A DNA stretch of 64,000 nt. It comes from Roseateles_E cavernae (GTDB lineage Bacteria; Pseudomonadota; Gammaproteobacteria; Burkholderiales; Burkholderiaceae_C). The position numbers and the translations under genes were made by a program. The first letter of the stretch is position 1, and each line of letters opens with the position of its first letter. This document shows positions 7,830 to 16,108 of the stretch, in pieces. The DNA lies in contig NZ_JBDPLH010000002.1 of the NCBI RefSeq assembly GCF_040187885.1, positions 124,001 to 188,000 on the forward strand, read 5' to 3'. The notes under the pieces were generated by a model that worked only from the letters and a program-made list of their open reading frames with translations, did no database searches and was not told the DNA's origin.

Positions 7830-10555
7830 GGCAGTGGCTCCAGGCGGCGCACGGCGGCCAGCAGGTCATCGGGCTGGAAGGGCTTCTCCAGGGCGGGGCA
7901 GCCGCATTCCTTCAGGAACTCGGCGGCGGCCGGCGAGAGGATGTCGCCGGTGACGAAGAGCATGCGTGCCGCCAGCGCGGGCTGCAGGGCCTGGACCGCG
8001 CGCCACAGCTCGGCGCCGTCGACCTCGGGCATGCGCAGATCGCTGACGATGGCGTCGAAGCGCGCCTCCATCAGCAGGGCCAGCGCGACCGCGCCGTCCT
8101 CGGCGGTGGCGACCTCGTAGCCGGCGCCCTCCAGGGTTTCGCGCATCAGCGCGGCCAGCTCGGGCTCGTCGTCGACCACCAGCAGGCGCAGGGCCTGGCC
8201 GTCCGCGCCGGCCGGCGCCTCGGCCGTCTCGCCGTCCGGCTCGGGTGCGCCGCTGATCGGCAGGCTCAGGCGGAAGCTGGCGCCCGGCTGGCCGTTGTGC
8301 TCCAGCAGCAGGTCGCCGCCATGCTCGCGCAGCAGCGAGCGCGAGACCGACAGCCCCAGGCCGGTGCCCAGGCCCTCGGCCTTGGTCGTGAAGAAGGGCT
8401 GGAACAGGCGTTCGCGCACCTGCGGCGGCACGCCAGGGCCGTTGTCCTGCACACGCAGCCAGATGCGCGGCTCGCGGCCCTCGCGGCGTGCCTCGACGCC
8501 GGTGCTGACCGTGATGCGGCGCGCCTCGTCCCGGTCGGCCAGCGCATGCTGCGCATTGATCAGCAGGTTCAGCAAGGCCTGCCCCAGCTGGTCGGCGTCG
8601 CCCATCAGCTGGGGCAGCTGCGGGTCGAGCCGCAGCTCCAGCGCGATGCCATGGCTGCGCAAGGTGTAGCCCAGCATGTCGGCGGCGGCGTGGACGATGT
8701 CGTTGAGCGCCACCGGCGCGCGCCGCGCCGGCTTGGCGCGCGCCATGTTCAGAAAGGTGCGCACGATGCGGCCGCAGCGCTCGGCGGCCTCGCGGATGCG
8801 CTGGGCATCGTCCTGCAGCGGGCTGCCGGCCAGCTTGTCCTCCAGCAGATTGGCGCGGCCCATCACGATGGCCAGCGGGTTGTTCAGCTCGTGGGCGACG
8901 CCGGCCAGCAGGCTGCCCATCGCGCCGAGCTTCTCGGTCTGGCGCAGCGACTCGCGCTGGCGTTCGATCTCCTGGCGCGCCTGCAGCCGCTCCGACACAT
9001 CGACCAGCGAGGCGGTGTAGTGCTCCTGGCCCTCCAGCTCGCTGCGCCACAGCACCATCTCGACCGCGAACTCGCTGCCGTCGCGGCGCAGCGCCTGCAT
9101 GTCCAGGCGCCGGCCCAGCAGGGCCGGGCTGCCGCCGGCGCGCAGCCGCGCCATGCCGGTGCGGTGGCGCTCGCGATGGCGCTCGGGGATGATGATGTCG
9201 GCCACATCGGCGCCGCGCACCTCGGCCAGGCTGCGGCCGAACATGGCCTCGGCGGCCGGGTTGAACTCGAGGATGCGGCCCCGCTCGTCGGTCGACACCA
9301 TGGCCTCCAGCGCATGGTCGAGGATGGCGGACTTGCGGGCCTCGCTGCCGCGCTCGCGGCGCATCAGCTCATGCTGGCGGCGCACAAAGTGGCGTGCCAG
9401 CAGCCACTGGCCGATCAGCAGGCTGGCCAGCAGGGCCAGCGCCAGCGCGGCATGGGGCAGCAGGCTGGGCAGGATGCGCTGGCGCAGCTCGGCCAGCGGC
9501 GTGGCCGAGACATAGAGCCAGGGCGAGTCCGGCCGGCCGGCCGCCACCAGCGCCCAGTCGCCGGCCCGCACGCGCCCGCCGGCCGCCGCCAGCGCGGCCT
9601 GCAGCTGGGCCTCGCCCAGCCCGGCCGGTGCACGCTCGGCCCAGGCGGTCTTGACATGCTGGTCGCCCTGGCCCGGGCCGCTAGGCCCGAGCAGGGGCTG
9701 CTGCGAATCGGCCAGCACATGGCCGGCCCTGTCGACGATCCAGGCGCGCTCCTGCGGCTGGGCCCATTGCCGCACGCCGGCCTGCAGCGCGTCGAGCCGG
9801 AAGTCCAGCGAGACCTCGCCGACCAGTTCGCCGCCGGCATGCACCGGCGCGGTGTGCGAGACCACCAGATGGCCGGCCAGCTGGCTGGCATAGGGCGGGC
9901 CCCAGTGTGAATCGGCCGGCTGGCGCGCCAGCCGCGCGCGGGTGCGCTGCGCCGCCAGCGCGCGCAAGCTGGCCAGCTCGCGCATGCTGCTCAATCCCAG
10001 GCTTTGCAGAATGCTGTCGGTCGAGATCCAGGGGTAGCCGAAGGAGGTGTTGACATCGATGCCGGCAAACCAGGTGGCCTCGAAACCCGGGGCGCGGGCG
10101 TGGGCGATGCGGGCCTGGCTCACGAAAGCGGCAGCGCGGCGCAGCCACAGCGGCTCGATGGGCCGGCCGTCGGGCGCCGACCACCAGACCTGACCCCATT
10201 GCAGGCCGGCGCCGTGGCCGGTGATCGCGACGCCGTCGGGCTGGCCGGCCCGCTGCTGCGGCTGCAGCGCCTGGGCCAGTGCCGGCCCGGGGTCGGGTGG
10301 TTGTTCCCAGACGGCCTCCATCAGCCGGCGCAGGTCCTGCACATGGTCCATCGCCGGGCGCGCCAGCAGCTGCAGGTCCTGCGCACGCTGCTGCGCGGCG
10401 CGCTCCAGCGCGGCCTCGGCCTCGGCCATGCGCTGCTGGTATTGCAGCGCGCTGAGCACCACGAGCAGCAGCGCCATCGGCGCGACGAACCAGGCCATCA
10501 GGCGGCGCGTGGCCGCCAGCTGCTGCAGGGCCGGGTCTTGCGCCGCGGGCATCAA
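7826..10555 (-). CDS. PAS-domain hybrid sensor histidine kinase (paralogue B)
   Basis: Hybrid kinase of 909 residues with the same architecture as its downstream neighbour: TM1 near residues 20-40, a periplasmic sensor to about 355, TM2 around 360-380, PAS, HisKA with H555 in GVAHELNNPL, HATPase_c (DNGPGV, GTGLGL) and a C-terminal receiver with D839. Its ATG overlaps the stop of the response-regulator gene by 4 bp, and its stop overlaps the start of paralogue A by 4 bp, so the three genes are translationally coupled. Both kinases carry receivers and no Hpt domain is seen nearby, so phosphate may pass from H directly to the OmpR regulator or through an Hpt protein coded elsewhere. Confidence 0.9.
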   Translation of the reverse strand: MMPAAQDPALQQLAATRRLMAWFVAPMALLLVVLSALQYQQRMAEAEAALERAAQQRAQDLQLLARPAMDHVQDLRRLMEAVWEQPPDPGPALAQALQPQQRAGQPDGVAITGHGAGLQWGQVWWSAPDGRPIEPLWLRRAAAFVSQARIAHARAPGFEATWFAGIDVNTSFGYPWISTDSILQSLGLSSMRELASLRALAAQRTRARLARQPADSHWGPPYASQLAGHLVVSHTAPVHAGGELVGEVSLDFRLDALQAGVRQWAQPQERAWIVDRAGHVLADSQQPLLGPSGPGQGDQHVKTAWAERAPAGLGEAQLQAALAAAGGRVRAGDWALVAAGRPDSPWLYVSATPLAELRQRILPSLLPHAALALALLASLLIGQWLLARHFVRRQHELMRRERGSEARKSAILDHALEAMVSTDERGRILEFNPAAEAMFGRSLAEVRGADVADIIIPERHRERHRTGMARLRAGGSPALLGRRLDMQALRRDGSEFAVEMVLWRSELEGQEHYTASLVDVSERLQARQEIERQRESLRQTEKLGAMGSLLAGVAHELNNPLAIVMGRANLLEDKLAGSPLQDDAQRIREAAERCGRIVRTFLNMARAKPARRAPVALNDIVHAAADMLGYTLRSHGIALELRLDPQLPQLMGDADQLGQALLNLLINAQHALADRDEARRITVSTGVEARREGREPRIWLRVQDNGPGVPPQVRERLFQPFFTTKAEGLGTGLGLSVSRSLLREHGGDLLLEHNGQPGASFRLSLPISGAPEPDGETAEAPAGADGQALRLLVVDDEPELAALMRETLEGAGYEVATAEDGAVALALLMEARFDAIVSDLRMPEVDGAELWRAVQALQPALAARMLFVTGDILSPAAAEFLKECGCPALEKPFQPDDLLAAVRRLEPLP

Positions 10556-11277
10556 GTGCTGACGAAGACGTAGCCGACGTTACGGACGGTTTTCAGGACT
10601 TCGGGCTTGTCGGGGTTGCGCTCGACCTTGCGGCGCAGCCGCATGATGCGCAGATCGATGGAGCGGTCGAACACATCCCAGCCGCGGTTGTGGGCCTGTT
10701 CCATGATCTGGTCGCGGTTCAGCGGCCGGTTCGGGTGGCGCGCGAACAGCGCCAGCAGATCGAATTCGGCGGCGGTGATCGTGACCTCCTGGCCCTGCGC
10801 ATCCCAGAGCTTGCGCTCGTCCAGGTCCAGCGCGCAGGCGCCGAAGGCGACGCGGCGGCCGCTGCTGGCGGGCGCCGTGGCCGGAGTTGCCGGAGTGGCC
10901 GCGGCCTGGGTGCGGCGCAGCACCGCGCGCACCCGCGCCAGCAGCTCGCGCAGATCGAAGGGCTTGGCCACATAGTCGTCGGCGCCCAGCTCCAGGCCGA
11001 CCACGCGGTCCACCGCGTCGCTGGCCGTGGTCAGCATCAGGATGGCCACCTGCGGGTGGGCCTCGCGCAGCCAGCGTGCCAGCGACAGGCCGTTCTCGCC
11101 GGGCATGTTCAGGTCCAGCAGGGCCAGCTCGGGCCGGCCCTCGGCCAGCAGGCGGCGGGCCTCGGCCGCGTCGGCGGCGCAGCGCACCGCAAAACCCTGG
11201 CGCGTGAAATATTCGGCCAGCAGCTCGCGCAGCTCGGCTTCGTCATCAACCAGCAGCAAGGAGGTCGGAGGGCTCAT
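10552..11277 (-). CDS. OmpR/PhoB-type response regulator
   Basis: Two-component response regulator of 241 residues. The receiver domain (1-120) has the acidic pair DDE at 11-13, acceptor D55 in LLDLNMPG, the switch Thr in LMLTTASD and the conserved Lys in VAKPF. A Trans_reg_C winged helix follows with FDLLALFARHPNRPLNRDQI and the C-terminal wing KPEVLKTVRNVGYVF. MSPPTS at 11277 is taken as the start; a Met 20 codons upstream would overlap the preceding gene region. It is the only DNA-binding output in the operon with the two hybrid kinases and so is the probable shared target. Confidence 0.9.
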   Translation of the reverse strand: MSPPTSLLLVDDEAELRELLAEYFTRQGFAVRCAADAAEARRLLAEGRPELALLDLNMPGENGLSLARWLREAHPQVAILMLTTASDAVDRVVGLELGADDYVAKPFDLRELLARVRAVLRRTQAAATPATPATAPASSGRRVAFGACALDLDERKLWDAQGQEVTITAAEFDLLALFARHPNRPLNRDQIMEQAHNRGWDVFDRSIDLRIMRLRRKVERNPDKPEVLKTVRNVGYVFVST

Positions 11278-11308
11278 GGGCGGGGCAGAGGACGTGGCGA
11301 CCGGGCGA

Positions 11309-11593
11309 TCATGCCAGCCGGCGGCCCAGCGCAACACCGGCCAAACCCCGCATCAGCGCCCGCCCGACGCCCGATTCCTGGATCGGCGCCGTCAGCTCCA
11401 GCAGGTCTTCGGCAAAGGCCTCGCTGCGGGTCAGGGCCGGGCGGGTGTCGACGAAGCTCAGGCTCTTGAGCCGCTCGCGGGTGCGCTCCTCGGCGCGCTG
11501 CAGCGCGGCATGCTTTTCGATGCGGGCGGTGATCTGGCCTGCCAGCAGGCGTTCACAGGCGGGCCAGATGGGATTGCTGAGGGCTTGCGGCAT
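11309..11593 (-). CDS. Small hypothetical protein upstream of the two-component operon
   Basis: Predicted 94-residue soluble protein, MPQALSNPIWPACERLLAGQ at its N terminus, rich in Arg, Leu and Glu and probably alpha-helical. No family was recognised. It lies 31 bp upstream of the OmpR-type regulator on the same strand, so it may be the first gene of that operon. The start at 11593 is chosen over a 22-codon longer frame because the extension is low-complexity Pro/Thr. Codon usage matches its neighbours. The upstream region carries a CAGGAAATATTT motif (11675-11686) also found before the lipoprotein gene at 34013. Confidence 0.55.
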   Translation of the reverse strand: MPQALSNPIWPACERLLAGQITARIEKHAALQRAEERTRERLKSLSFVDTRPALTRSEAFAEDLLELTAPIQESGVGRALMRGLAGVALGRRLA

Positions 11594-11655
11594 GGCGGTG
11601 CTCCCGGGAGTGGATGGCAGGACTGTCGGCGGGGCCGGTATCAGCCGGATTTCCA

Positions 11656-11686
11656 GCACCAGGGGCTTTGTTTCAAATATTTCCTG
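11656..11686 (-). promoter_or_regulatory. Candidate promoter motif CAGGAAATATTT-N13-TGGTGC
   Basis: Read on the minus strand, CAGGAAATATTT is followed 13 nt later by TGGTGC, about 63 nt before the start at 11593. The same two blocks with the same spacing (TGGAGC as second block) occur at 34102-34132, upstream of another minus-strand gene. The AT-rich block is unusual in this GC-rich DNA. Which sigma factor would read it is unknown. Confidence 0.3.
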
Positions 11687-11765
11687 TCCCCGGCCCCGGC
11701 TTCGTCTGGATCAAGAGGAGCGCCATCTCACTTCGCTAAGATGGCCCGAGGTTCCGGAGATCAGC

Positions 11766-14717
11766 ATGGCCCAGCACAGTCCCACCCAATCCGACATCTT
11801 TCTCGCCCCGACGCCGCTGGCGCCGGTGGCCTCGCTGCCGGCCCAGGACATCAGCGCCGAGGTGCTGCAGGAGAAATATGCCAAGGGCGAGGAGCGCACG
11901 CTGGACGAGCTGCGCCAGCGGGTCGCCCGTGCGCTGGCCGAGGCCGAGGATCCGGCCCAGCGGGGGGCCTGGACGGCGCGCTTTTTCGAGGCCCAGAAGC
12001 GCGGTTTCATTCCGGCCGGCCGCATCCTCTCGGCCGCCGGCACCGAGCTCTCGGCCACGCTGATCAACTGTTTTGTGCAGCCGGTTGGCGACTCGATCGC
12101 CTCGGTGGAGGATGGTCATCCCGGCATCTACACCGCGCTGACCGAGGCCGCCGAGACCATGCGCCGTGGCGGCGGGGTCGGCTATGACTTCTCGCGCATC
12201 CGCCCCAAGGGCGCCTGGGTCGGCTCGACGCAAAGCCACGCCTCGGGCCCGGTCAGCTATATGCGGGTGTTTGACCGCAGCTGCGAGACGGTCGAGAGCG
12301 CCGGCAGCCGGCGCGGCGCGCAGATGGGTGTGCTGCGCTGTGACCATCCGGACATCGTCGACTTCATCCGCGCCAAGGACCAGGGCGACCTGAAGAACTT
12401 CAATATCTCGATCGGCGTCACCGATGCCTTCATGGAGGCGGTGCTGGCGCGCGGCCTGGTGGAGCTGGTGCATAGAGCCGAGCCCGGCCCGGCGCAAAAG
12501 GAGGAGGGCGCCTACCAGCGCGACGACGGCCTGTGGGTCTATCGCAAGCTGGCCGCCGCCGAGCTGTGGGACCAGGTGATGCGCTCGACCTACGACCACG
12601 CCGAGCCCGGCGTGCTGTTCCTGGACCGCATCAACGCCGACAACAATCTGCACTACTGCGAGTCGATCGCGGCGACCAATCCCTGTGCCGAACAGCCGCT
12701 GCCGCCCTACGGTTGCTGCTGCCTGGGCTCGATCGACCTGACCCGCTTCGTGCGCGAGCCCTTCGGCGCCAAGGCGGCCTTCGACGAGGCCGGCTTTGCC
12801 GAGGTCTGCGCGCTGGCGACCCGGATGCTGGACAACGTGCTCGACGTGACGCCCTGGCCGCTGCCGGCCCAGGCCCAGGAGGCCGCCAACAAGCGCCGCA
12901 TCGGCCTGGGCTTCACCGGCCTCGGCGATGCACTGGTGATGCTGAACCTGCGCTATGACAGCGAGGCCGCGCGCGAGCAGGCGCGCCGCATCAGCGAGCT
13001 GATGCGTGACGCGGCCTATGGCGCGTCGGCCGATCTGGCGGCCGAGAAGGGCCCGTTCAAGCTCTTCAATGCCGATCTCTATCTGTCCGGCGGCAGCTTC
13101 GCGACGCGGCTGCCGCAGGTGCTGAAGGACAAGATCCGCGCCCAGGGCCTGCGCAACTCGCACCTGCTGTCGATCGCGCCGACCGGCACCATCAGCCTGG
13201 CCTTTGCCGACAACGCGAGCAACGGCATCGAGCCGGCCTTCAGCTGGGCCTACACGCGCAAGAAGCGCCTGGGCCAGGCCGAGGGCGGCGGCTTCAAGGA
13301 ATACCAGGTCGAGGACCATGCCTGGCGGCTCTACCGCCATCTGTTCGGCACCGAGGCGGCGCTGTCGCCGGCCTTTGTCACCGCGCTGGAGCTCAGCGCG
13401 GCCGACCATGCGGCGATGGTGGCGGCGGTCGCGCCCTATATCGACACCTCGATCTCGAAGACGGTCAATGTGCCGGCCGACTACCCCTATATCGACTTCC
13501 AGGACCTCTACACCCAGGCCTGGAAGAGCGGGCTCAAGGGCCTGGCCACCTACCGGCCCAACAGCATCCTCGGTTCGGTGCTGAGCGTCGAGCCCACGGT
13601 GACCGCGCCCGAGCCGCTGAAACCGGTGGTGGCCGAGGACGGCAGCAACCAGCGCCTGCGCGTCGAGCGCCTGCCCAAGCAGGTGCTGGCCTCGCTGCGC
13701 TGGCCCAGCCGGCCCGAGCTGCCCGGTGGCAACCCGGCCTGGAGCTATATGATCCGCCACCCGCACGGCGACTTTGCGCTCTTCGTCGGCGAACTGCCGG
13801 CCGAGGGGCCGGATGCCGGCCTGTTCGGCAAGACCCTGCCCTTCGAGGTCTGGATCAACGGCGCCGAGCAGCCGCGCGGCCTGGCCGCGCTGGCCAAGAC
13901 CCTGTCGATGGACCTGCGCACCAATGACGCCGCCTGGCTGCGTCTGAAGCTCGACGCGCTGGCGACGGTGGCCGAGGAGCGCGCCTTCGAGATGCCGATG
14001 CCACCGGGCGGCGACAAGCGCCTGTTCCCTGGCGTCGTGGCCGCCACCGCAGCCGTGATCCGCTGGCGCTGCGAGCAGCTCGGCGCGCTGCAGGAGGGCG
14101 GGCCGACCCCGGTGATCGATGCGATGTTCAGCCGCGAGGAGCCGCGCACCAGCACCATGGGCACCTTGGCCTGGGCGGTCGACGTCGACAACCCCGCCAC
14201 CGGCGAGCAGTTCACGCTGACGCTCAAGGAGGTCAGCCTGCCGACCCCCGAGGGCGGTCACATCACCCGGCCCTGCGCGATGGGCTTCTCGGGCAACTAC
14301 CCGAAGGCGCTGGACGGCATGGCGCGGCTGCTGTCGCTGGACATGCGGGTGATGGACCCAGCCTGGATAGGCATGAAGCTGCGCAAGCTGCTGAATGTCG
14401 GCGAGCCGCTGGGCCATTTCATGGCGCCGGTGCCCACGCTCTCTGGCGAGCGTCGCCAGCAGATCTGGCCCTCGACGGTGGCCTATGTGGCCCGGCTGAT
14501 CATCCACCGCTACGCGATGCTGGGTGTGCTCGACGAGCAGGGCCAGCCCCTGGTCGAGATGGGCCTGCTGCAGGCGCCGGTCGCCAAGACGGCGGTCGGG
14601 CTGAGCGTCCAGCCCCAGGCCGGCAAGCCCTGCCCGGAATGCGGCAATGCGACCATGATCCACAAGGACGGCTGCGATTTCTGCACGGCTTGTGGGTATG
14701 TGGGGCAGTGTGGGTGA
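11766..14717 (+). CDS. nrdJ: Adenosylcobalamin-dependent ribonucleoside-diphosphate reductase (class II)
   Basis: Class II ribonucleotide reductase of 983 residues. It reduces ribonucleotides to deoxyribonucleotides using vitamin B12 instead of a diferric radical, so it works with or without oxygen. The radical-site motif NPCAE is at N305, C307, E309, with the partner redox cysteine in INCFVQPV near residue 100. A TSCPD-like region occupies the last third, and the C terminus has two CxxC pairs (C956/C959 and the final CTACGYVGQC) that act as the redox shuttle and probable zinc site. The start MAQHSPT at 11766 has GGAG 8-11 bp upstream; the longer open frame is not protein-like. No cobalamin riboswitch or NrdR box was recognised upstream. 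Confidence 0.93.
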   Translation: MAQHSPTQSDIFLAPTPLAPVASLPAQDISAEVLQEKYAKGEERTLDELRQRVARALAEAEDPAQRGAWTARFFEAQKRGFIPAGRILSAAGTELSATLINCFVQPVGDSIASVEDGHPGIYTALTEAAETMRRGGGVGYDFSRIRPKGAWVGSTQSHASGPVSYMRVFDRSCETVESAGSRRGAQMGVLRCDHPDIVDFIRAKDQGDLKNFNISIGVTDAFMEAVLARGLVELVHRAEPGPAQKEEGAYQRDDGLWVYRKLAAAELWDQVMRSTYDHAEPGVLFLDRINADNNLHYCESIAATNPCAEQPLPPYGCCCLGSIDLTRFVREPFGAKAAFDEAGFAEVCALATRMLDNVLDVTPWPLPAQAQEAANKRRIGLGFTGLGDALVMLNLRYDSEAAREQARRISELMRDAAYGASADLAAEKGPFKLFNADLYLSGGSFATRLPQVLKDKIRAQGLRNSHLLSIAPTGTISLAFADNASNGIEPAFSWAYTRKKRLGQAEGGGFKEYQVEDHAWRLYRHLFGTEAALSPAFVTALELSAADHAAMVAAVAPYIDTSISKTVNVPADYPYIDFQDLYTQAWKSGLKGLATYRPNSILGSVLSVEPTVTAPEPLKPVVAEDGSNQRLRVERLPKQVLASLRWPSRPELPGGNPAWSYMIRHPHGDFALFVGELPAEGPDAGLFGKTLPFEVWINGAEQPRGLAALAKTLSMDLRTNDAAWLRLKLDALATVAEERAFEMPMPPGGDKRLFPGVVAATAAVIRWRCEQLGALQEGGPTPVIDAMFSREEPRTSTMGTLAWAVDVDNPATGEQFTLTLKEVSLPTPEGGHITRPCAMGFSGNYPKALDGMARLLSLDMRVMDPAWIGMKLRKLLNVGEPLGHFMAPVPTLSGERRQQIWPSTVAYVARLIIHRYAMLGVLDEQGQPLVEMGLLQAPVAKTAVGLSVQPQAGKPCPECGNATMIHKDGCDFCTACGYVGQCG

Positions 14718-14781
14718 GGTGTACGACCTCAAGTCGGTGTTCGAATTGGGCTTCGAGCAGTTGATGGCGGGCGCGCCGTGA
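14698..14781 (+). CDS. Possible 27-residue coupling peptide between nrdJ and the HEPN-like gene
   Basis: A short frame starts with ATG at 14698 (or GTG at 14710) inside the end of nrdJ and encodes a peptide whose C terminus is FELGFEQLMAGAP. Its TGA overlaps the GTG start of the next gene (GTGA at 14778-14781). The composition from about residue 9 on reads like real protein. It could be a translational-coupling ORF or the remnant of a gene disrupted when the island arrived. There is no clear ribosome site, so confidence is low. Confidence 0.25.
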   Translation: MWGSVGEVYDLKSVFELGFEQLMAGAP

Positions 14782-15476
14782 AGGCGGTGCAACGGGCCTG
14801 GGAGCGTTTGTCGAATGCCATGCGGCTCTATAGCGAGGCGGCCATGCGGTTCTCGAGTCTTGTGCAGGTCGACCGCGAGGAGGCAATCAACAATCTGGAC
14901 CTCGCATTCGAGGCGAAGCTCGAGACGTTTCACACCCTGTACGACGTGTCGAAAGGCTTGCCCGGGTTCAAGTACTTTGACCATGGCGACACGTCGCTCC
15001 TGATAGTGCTGCGGAATGCCATCCACCACTGGGACCACGACTTGTTCGAAAGCATGAACGCGCGGCTCGGCCTAGAGGGAGCCCTTCCAAAGTTGGCCGG
15101 TGCTGAGTTCTTGATGGCCAGCTACGCCAACGTTGACGATGCTTGGTCCAGCGAGCGCTACGTGCTGCTGGATGACTTCTACACCCGCCTTGCCAACCCG
15201 AATGTCAAGAACGCTACGCATCTCCAGGCACTATGGGAGAGCGAGCTTCGCTTTGCGGAAATCTCCGCTTATGCGAAAGCAAGGCGCTATCCGGTTTCGC
15301 AGGTTTACATCAATCTGATGCCCATCTTCATCTCGGCGATGCACCGAGTCTGCAAGTGGCTCGAAACGAGTGCGATGAAACCGAAGGGATTTGACGGCAA
15401 CGTGTACTCGGAACACTTCCTCGGCCCGATGGGCGTGGATCTCGGGCGCGTGGCTTACAAGACACTGCGGGTTTGA
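14778..15476 (+). CDS. Unknown alpha-helical protein with HEPN-like RN-x3-H motif
   Basis: Predicted 232-residue soluble, largely helical protein of no recognised family. Residues 78-84 read LRNAIHH, which fits the R-x4-6-H signature (R79, N80, H84) of HEPN domains. HEPN proteins are often RNases of toxin-antitoxin, abortive infection and CRISPR systems. The spacing and the polar Asn after Arg match the motif, but the assignment rests on this motif and the helical character only. The start is GTG at 14778, overlapping the stop of a short upstream frame; the stop TGA at 15474-15476 is followed one base later by the ATG of a GIY-YIG gene. Codon use is clearly less GC-rich than nrdJ, suggesting horizontal transfer. 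Confidence 0.6.
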   Translation: MKAVQRAWERLSNAMRLYSEAAMRFSSLVQVDREEAINNLDLAFEAKLETFHTLYDVSKGLPGFKYFDHGDTSLLIVLRNAIHHWDHDLFESMNARLGLEGALPKLAGAEFLMASYANVDDAWSSERYVLLDDFYTRLANPNVKNATHLQALWESELRFAEISAYAKARRYPVSQVYINLMPIFISAMHRVCKWLETSAMKPKGFDGNVYSEHFLGPMGVDLGRVAYKTLRV

Positions 15477-15477
15477 G

Positions 15478-15948
15478 ATGAACGAGACCTTTGCGCGTCA
15501 CGTCGAGGCGCTGCACCCCTCCTACGAGCGGCTTGTTGCCGCGACGCCGTTCACTTTCGGACAGCTTGCGCAACAGGTGCTGCCGAGTCGAGGCGTCTAC
15601 TTGTTTTCGGAGGGCGAACGCCATCTGTATGTCGGGCGAAGCAATGACATTCGCGCGCGCATTCGACTCCACTGCCGCCCGGGGTCTACCGATAACCAGG
15701 CTTCGTTCGCCTTCCTGTTGACTCGGGAGGTGTGCGGCGTGCCGAAGGCGACCTACAAGCCGGAAGGCTCACGCAAGCAGCTTCTGACGCAGGATGCTTT
15801 TGCGAAGTGCTTCGTGGCACAGAAGGAGCGCATGAGGTCGATGAACATTCGGGCGGTCGAGGAAACTGACTCCAGTCGGCAAGCGTTGCTGGAGATGTAT
15901 GTGGCAATTTCGCTGTCGACGCCGTACAACGACTTTAACAACCACTGA
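15478..15948 (+). CDS. GIY-YIG nuclease family protein
   Basis: Small 156-residue protein with a complete GIY-YIG endonuclease core. The two tyrosine motifs are GVY (39-41) and YVG (51-53), the catalytic Arg is R59 in NDIRAR, the metal-binding Glu is E139 in ALLEMYVAI, and the terminal TPYNDF Asn is near residue 151. GIY-YIG domains cut DNA (UvrC, homing and restriction enzymes). Outside the core there are only short N-terminal residues, so target choice would need a partner. The gene begins one base after the stop of the HEPN-like gene (TGAGATG) and shares its lower GC. The pair is probably co-translated. A role in defence is inference. Confidence 0.8.
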   Translation: MNETFARHVEALHPSYERLVAATPFTFGQLAQQVLPSRGVYLFSEGERHLYVGRSNDIRARIRLHCRPGSTDNQASFAFLLTREVCGVPKATYKPEGSRKQLLTQDAFAKCFVAQKERMRSMNIRAVEETDSSRQALLEMYVAISLSTPYNDFNNH

Positions 15949-16108
15949 ACAAGCGGGTCCAACGTCTACCGCAGTGCTCATCCTCGGAGAGGATGGCGCC
16001 GGTGATGGCGTGGAGCAAACGCGACTCCCGATGCAGGCCCTTGAGTAGCTGGGCGGGTTCTTCGTAGTTCGCGCAGTGGAGGGCAGCGCCGTCATAAATG
16101 AAGGTCAC
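15935..16108 (-). CDS. Possible 57-residue protein, convergent with the GIY-YIG gene
   Basis: A minus-strand frame from GTG at 16108 gives a protein-like sequence starting MTFIYDGAAL and including CANYEEPAQLLKGLH; the stop lies 14 bp inside the 3' end of the GIY-YIG gene. GGAAAG about 6 nt upstream could serve as ribosome site. No family was recognised. It occupies the otherwise empty junction between the island and the truncated peptidase, and may be a small island gene or a remnant. Confidence 0.3.
   Translation of the reverse strand: MTFIYDGAALHCANYEEPAQLLKGLHRESRLLHAITGAILSEDEHCGRRWTRLFSGC

Noticed and set aside
11594..11765. Possible cobalamin riboswitch or NrdR box before nrdJ
   Set aside because: Only 172 bp are available, and neither a B12-box-like element nor the ACAC-type NrdR palindrome pair was found by eye.
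11736..15038. 1100-codon open frame on the minus strand across nrdJ
   Set aside because: It is the antisense shadow of a GC-rich gene: Arg/Gln/His/Ala-rich with no domain. nrdJ on the plus strand has clear family motifs.
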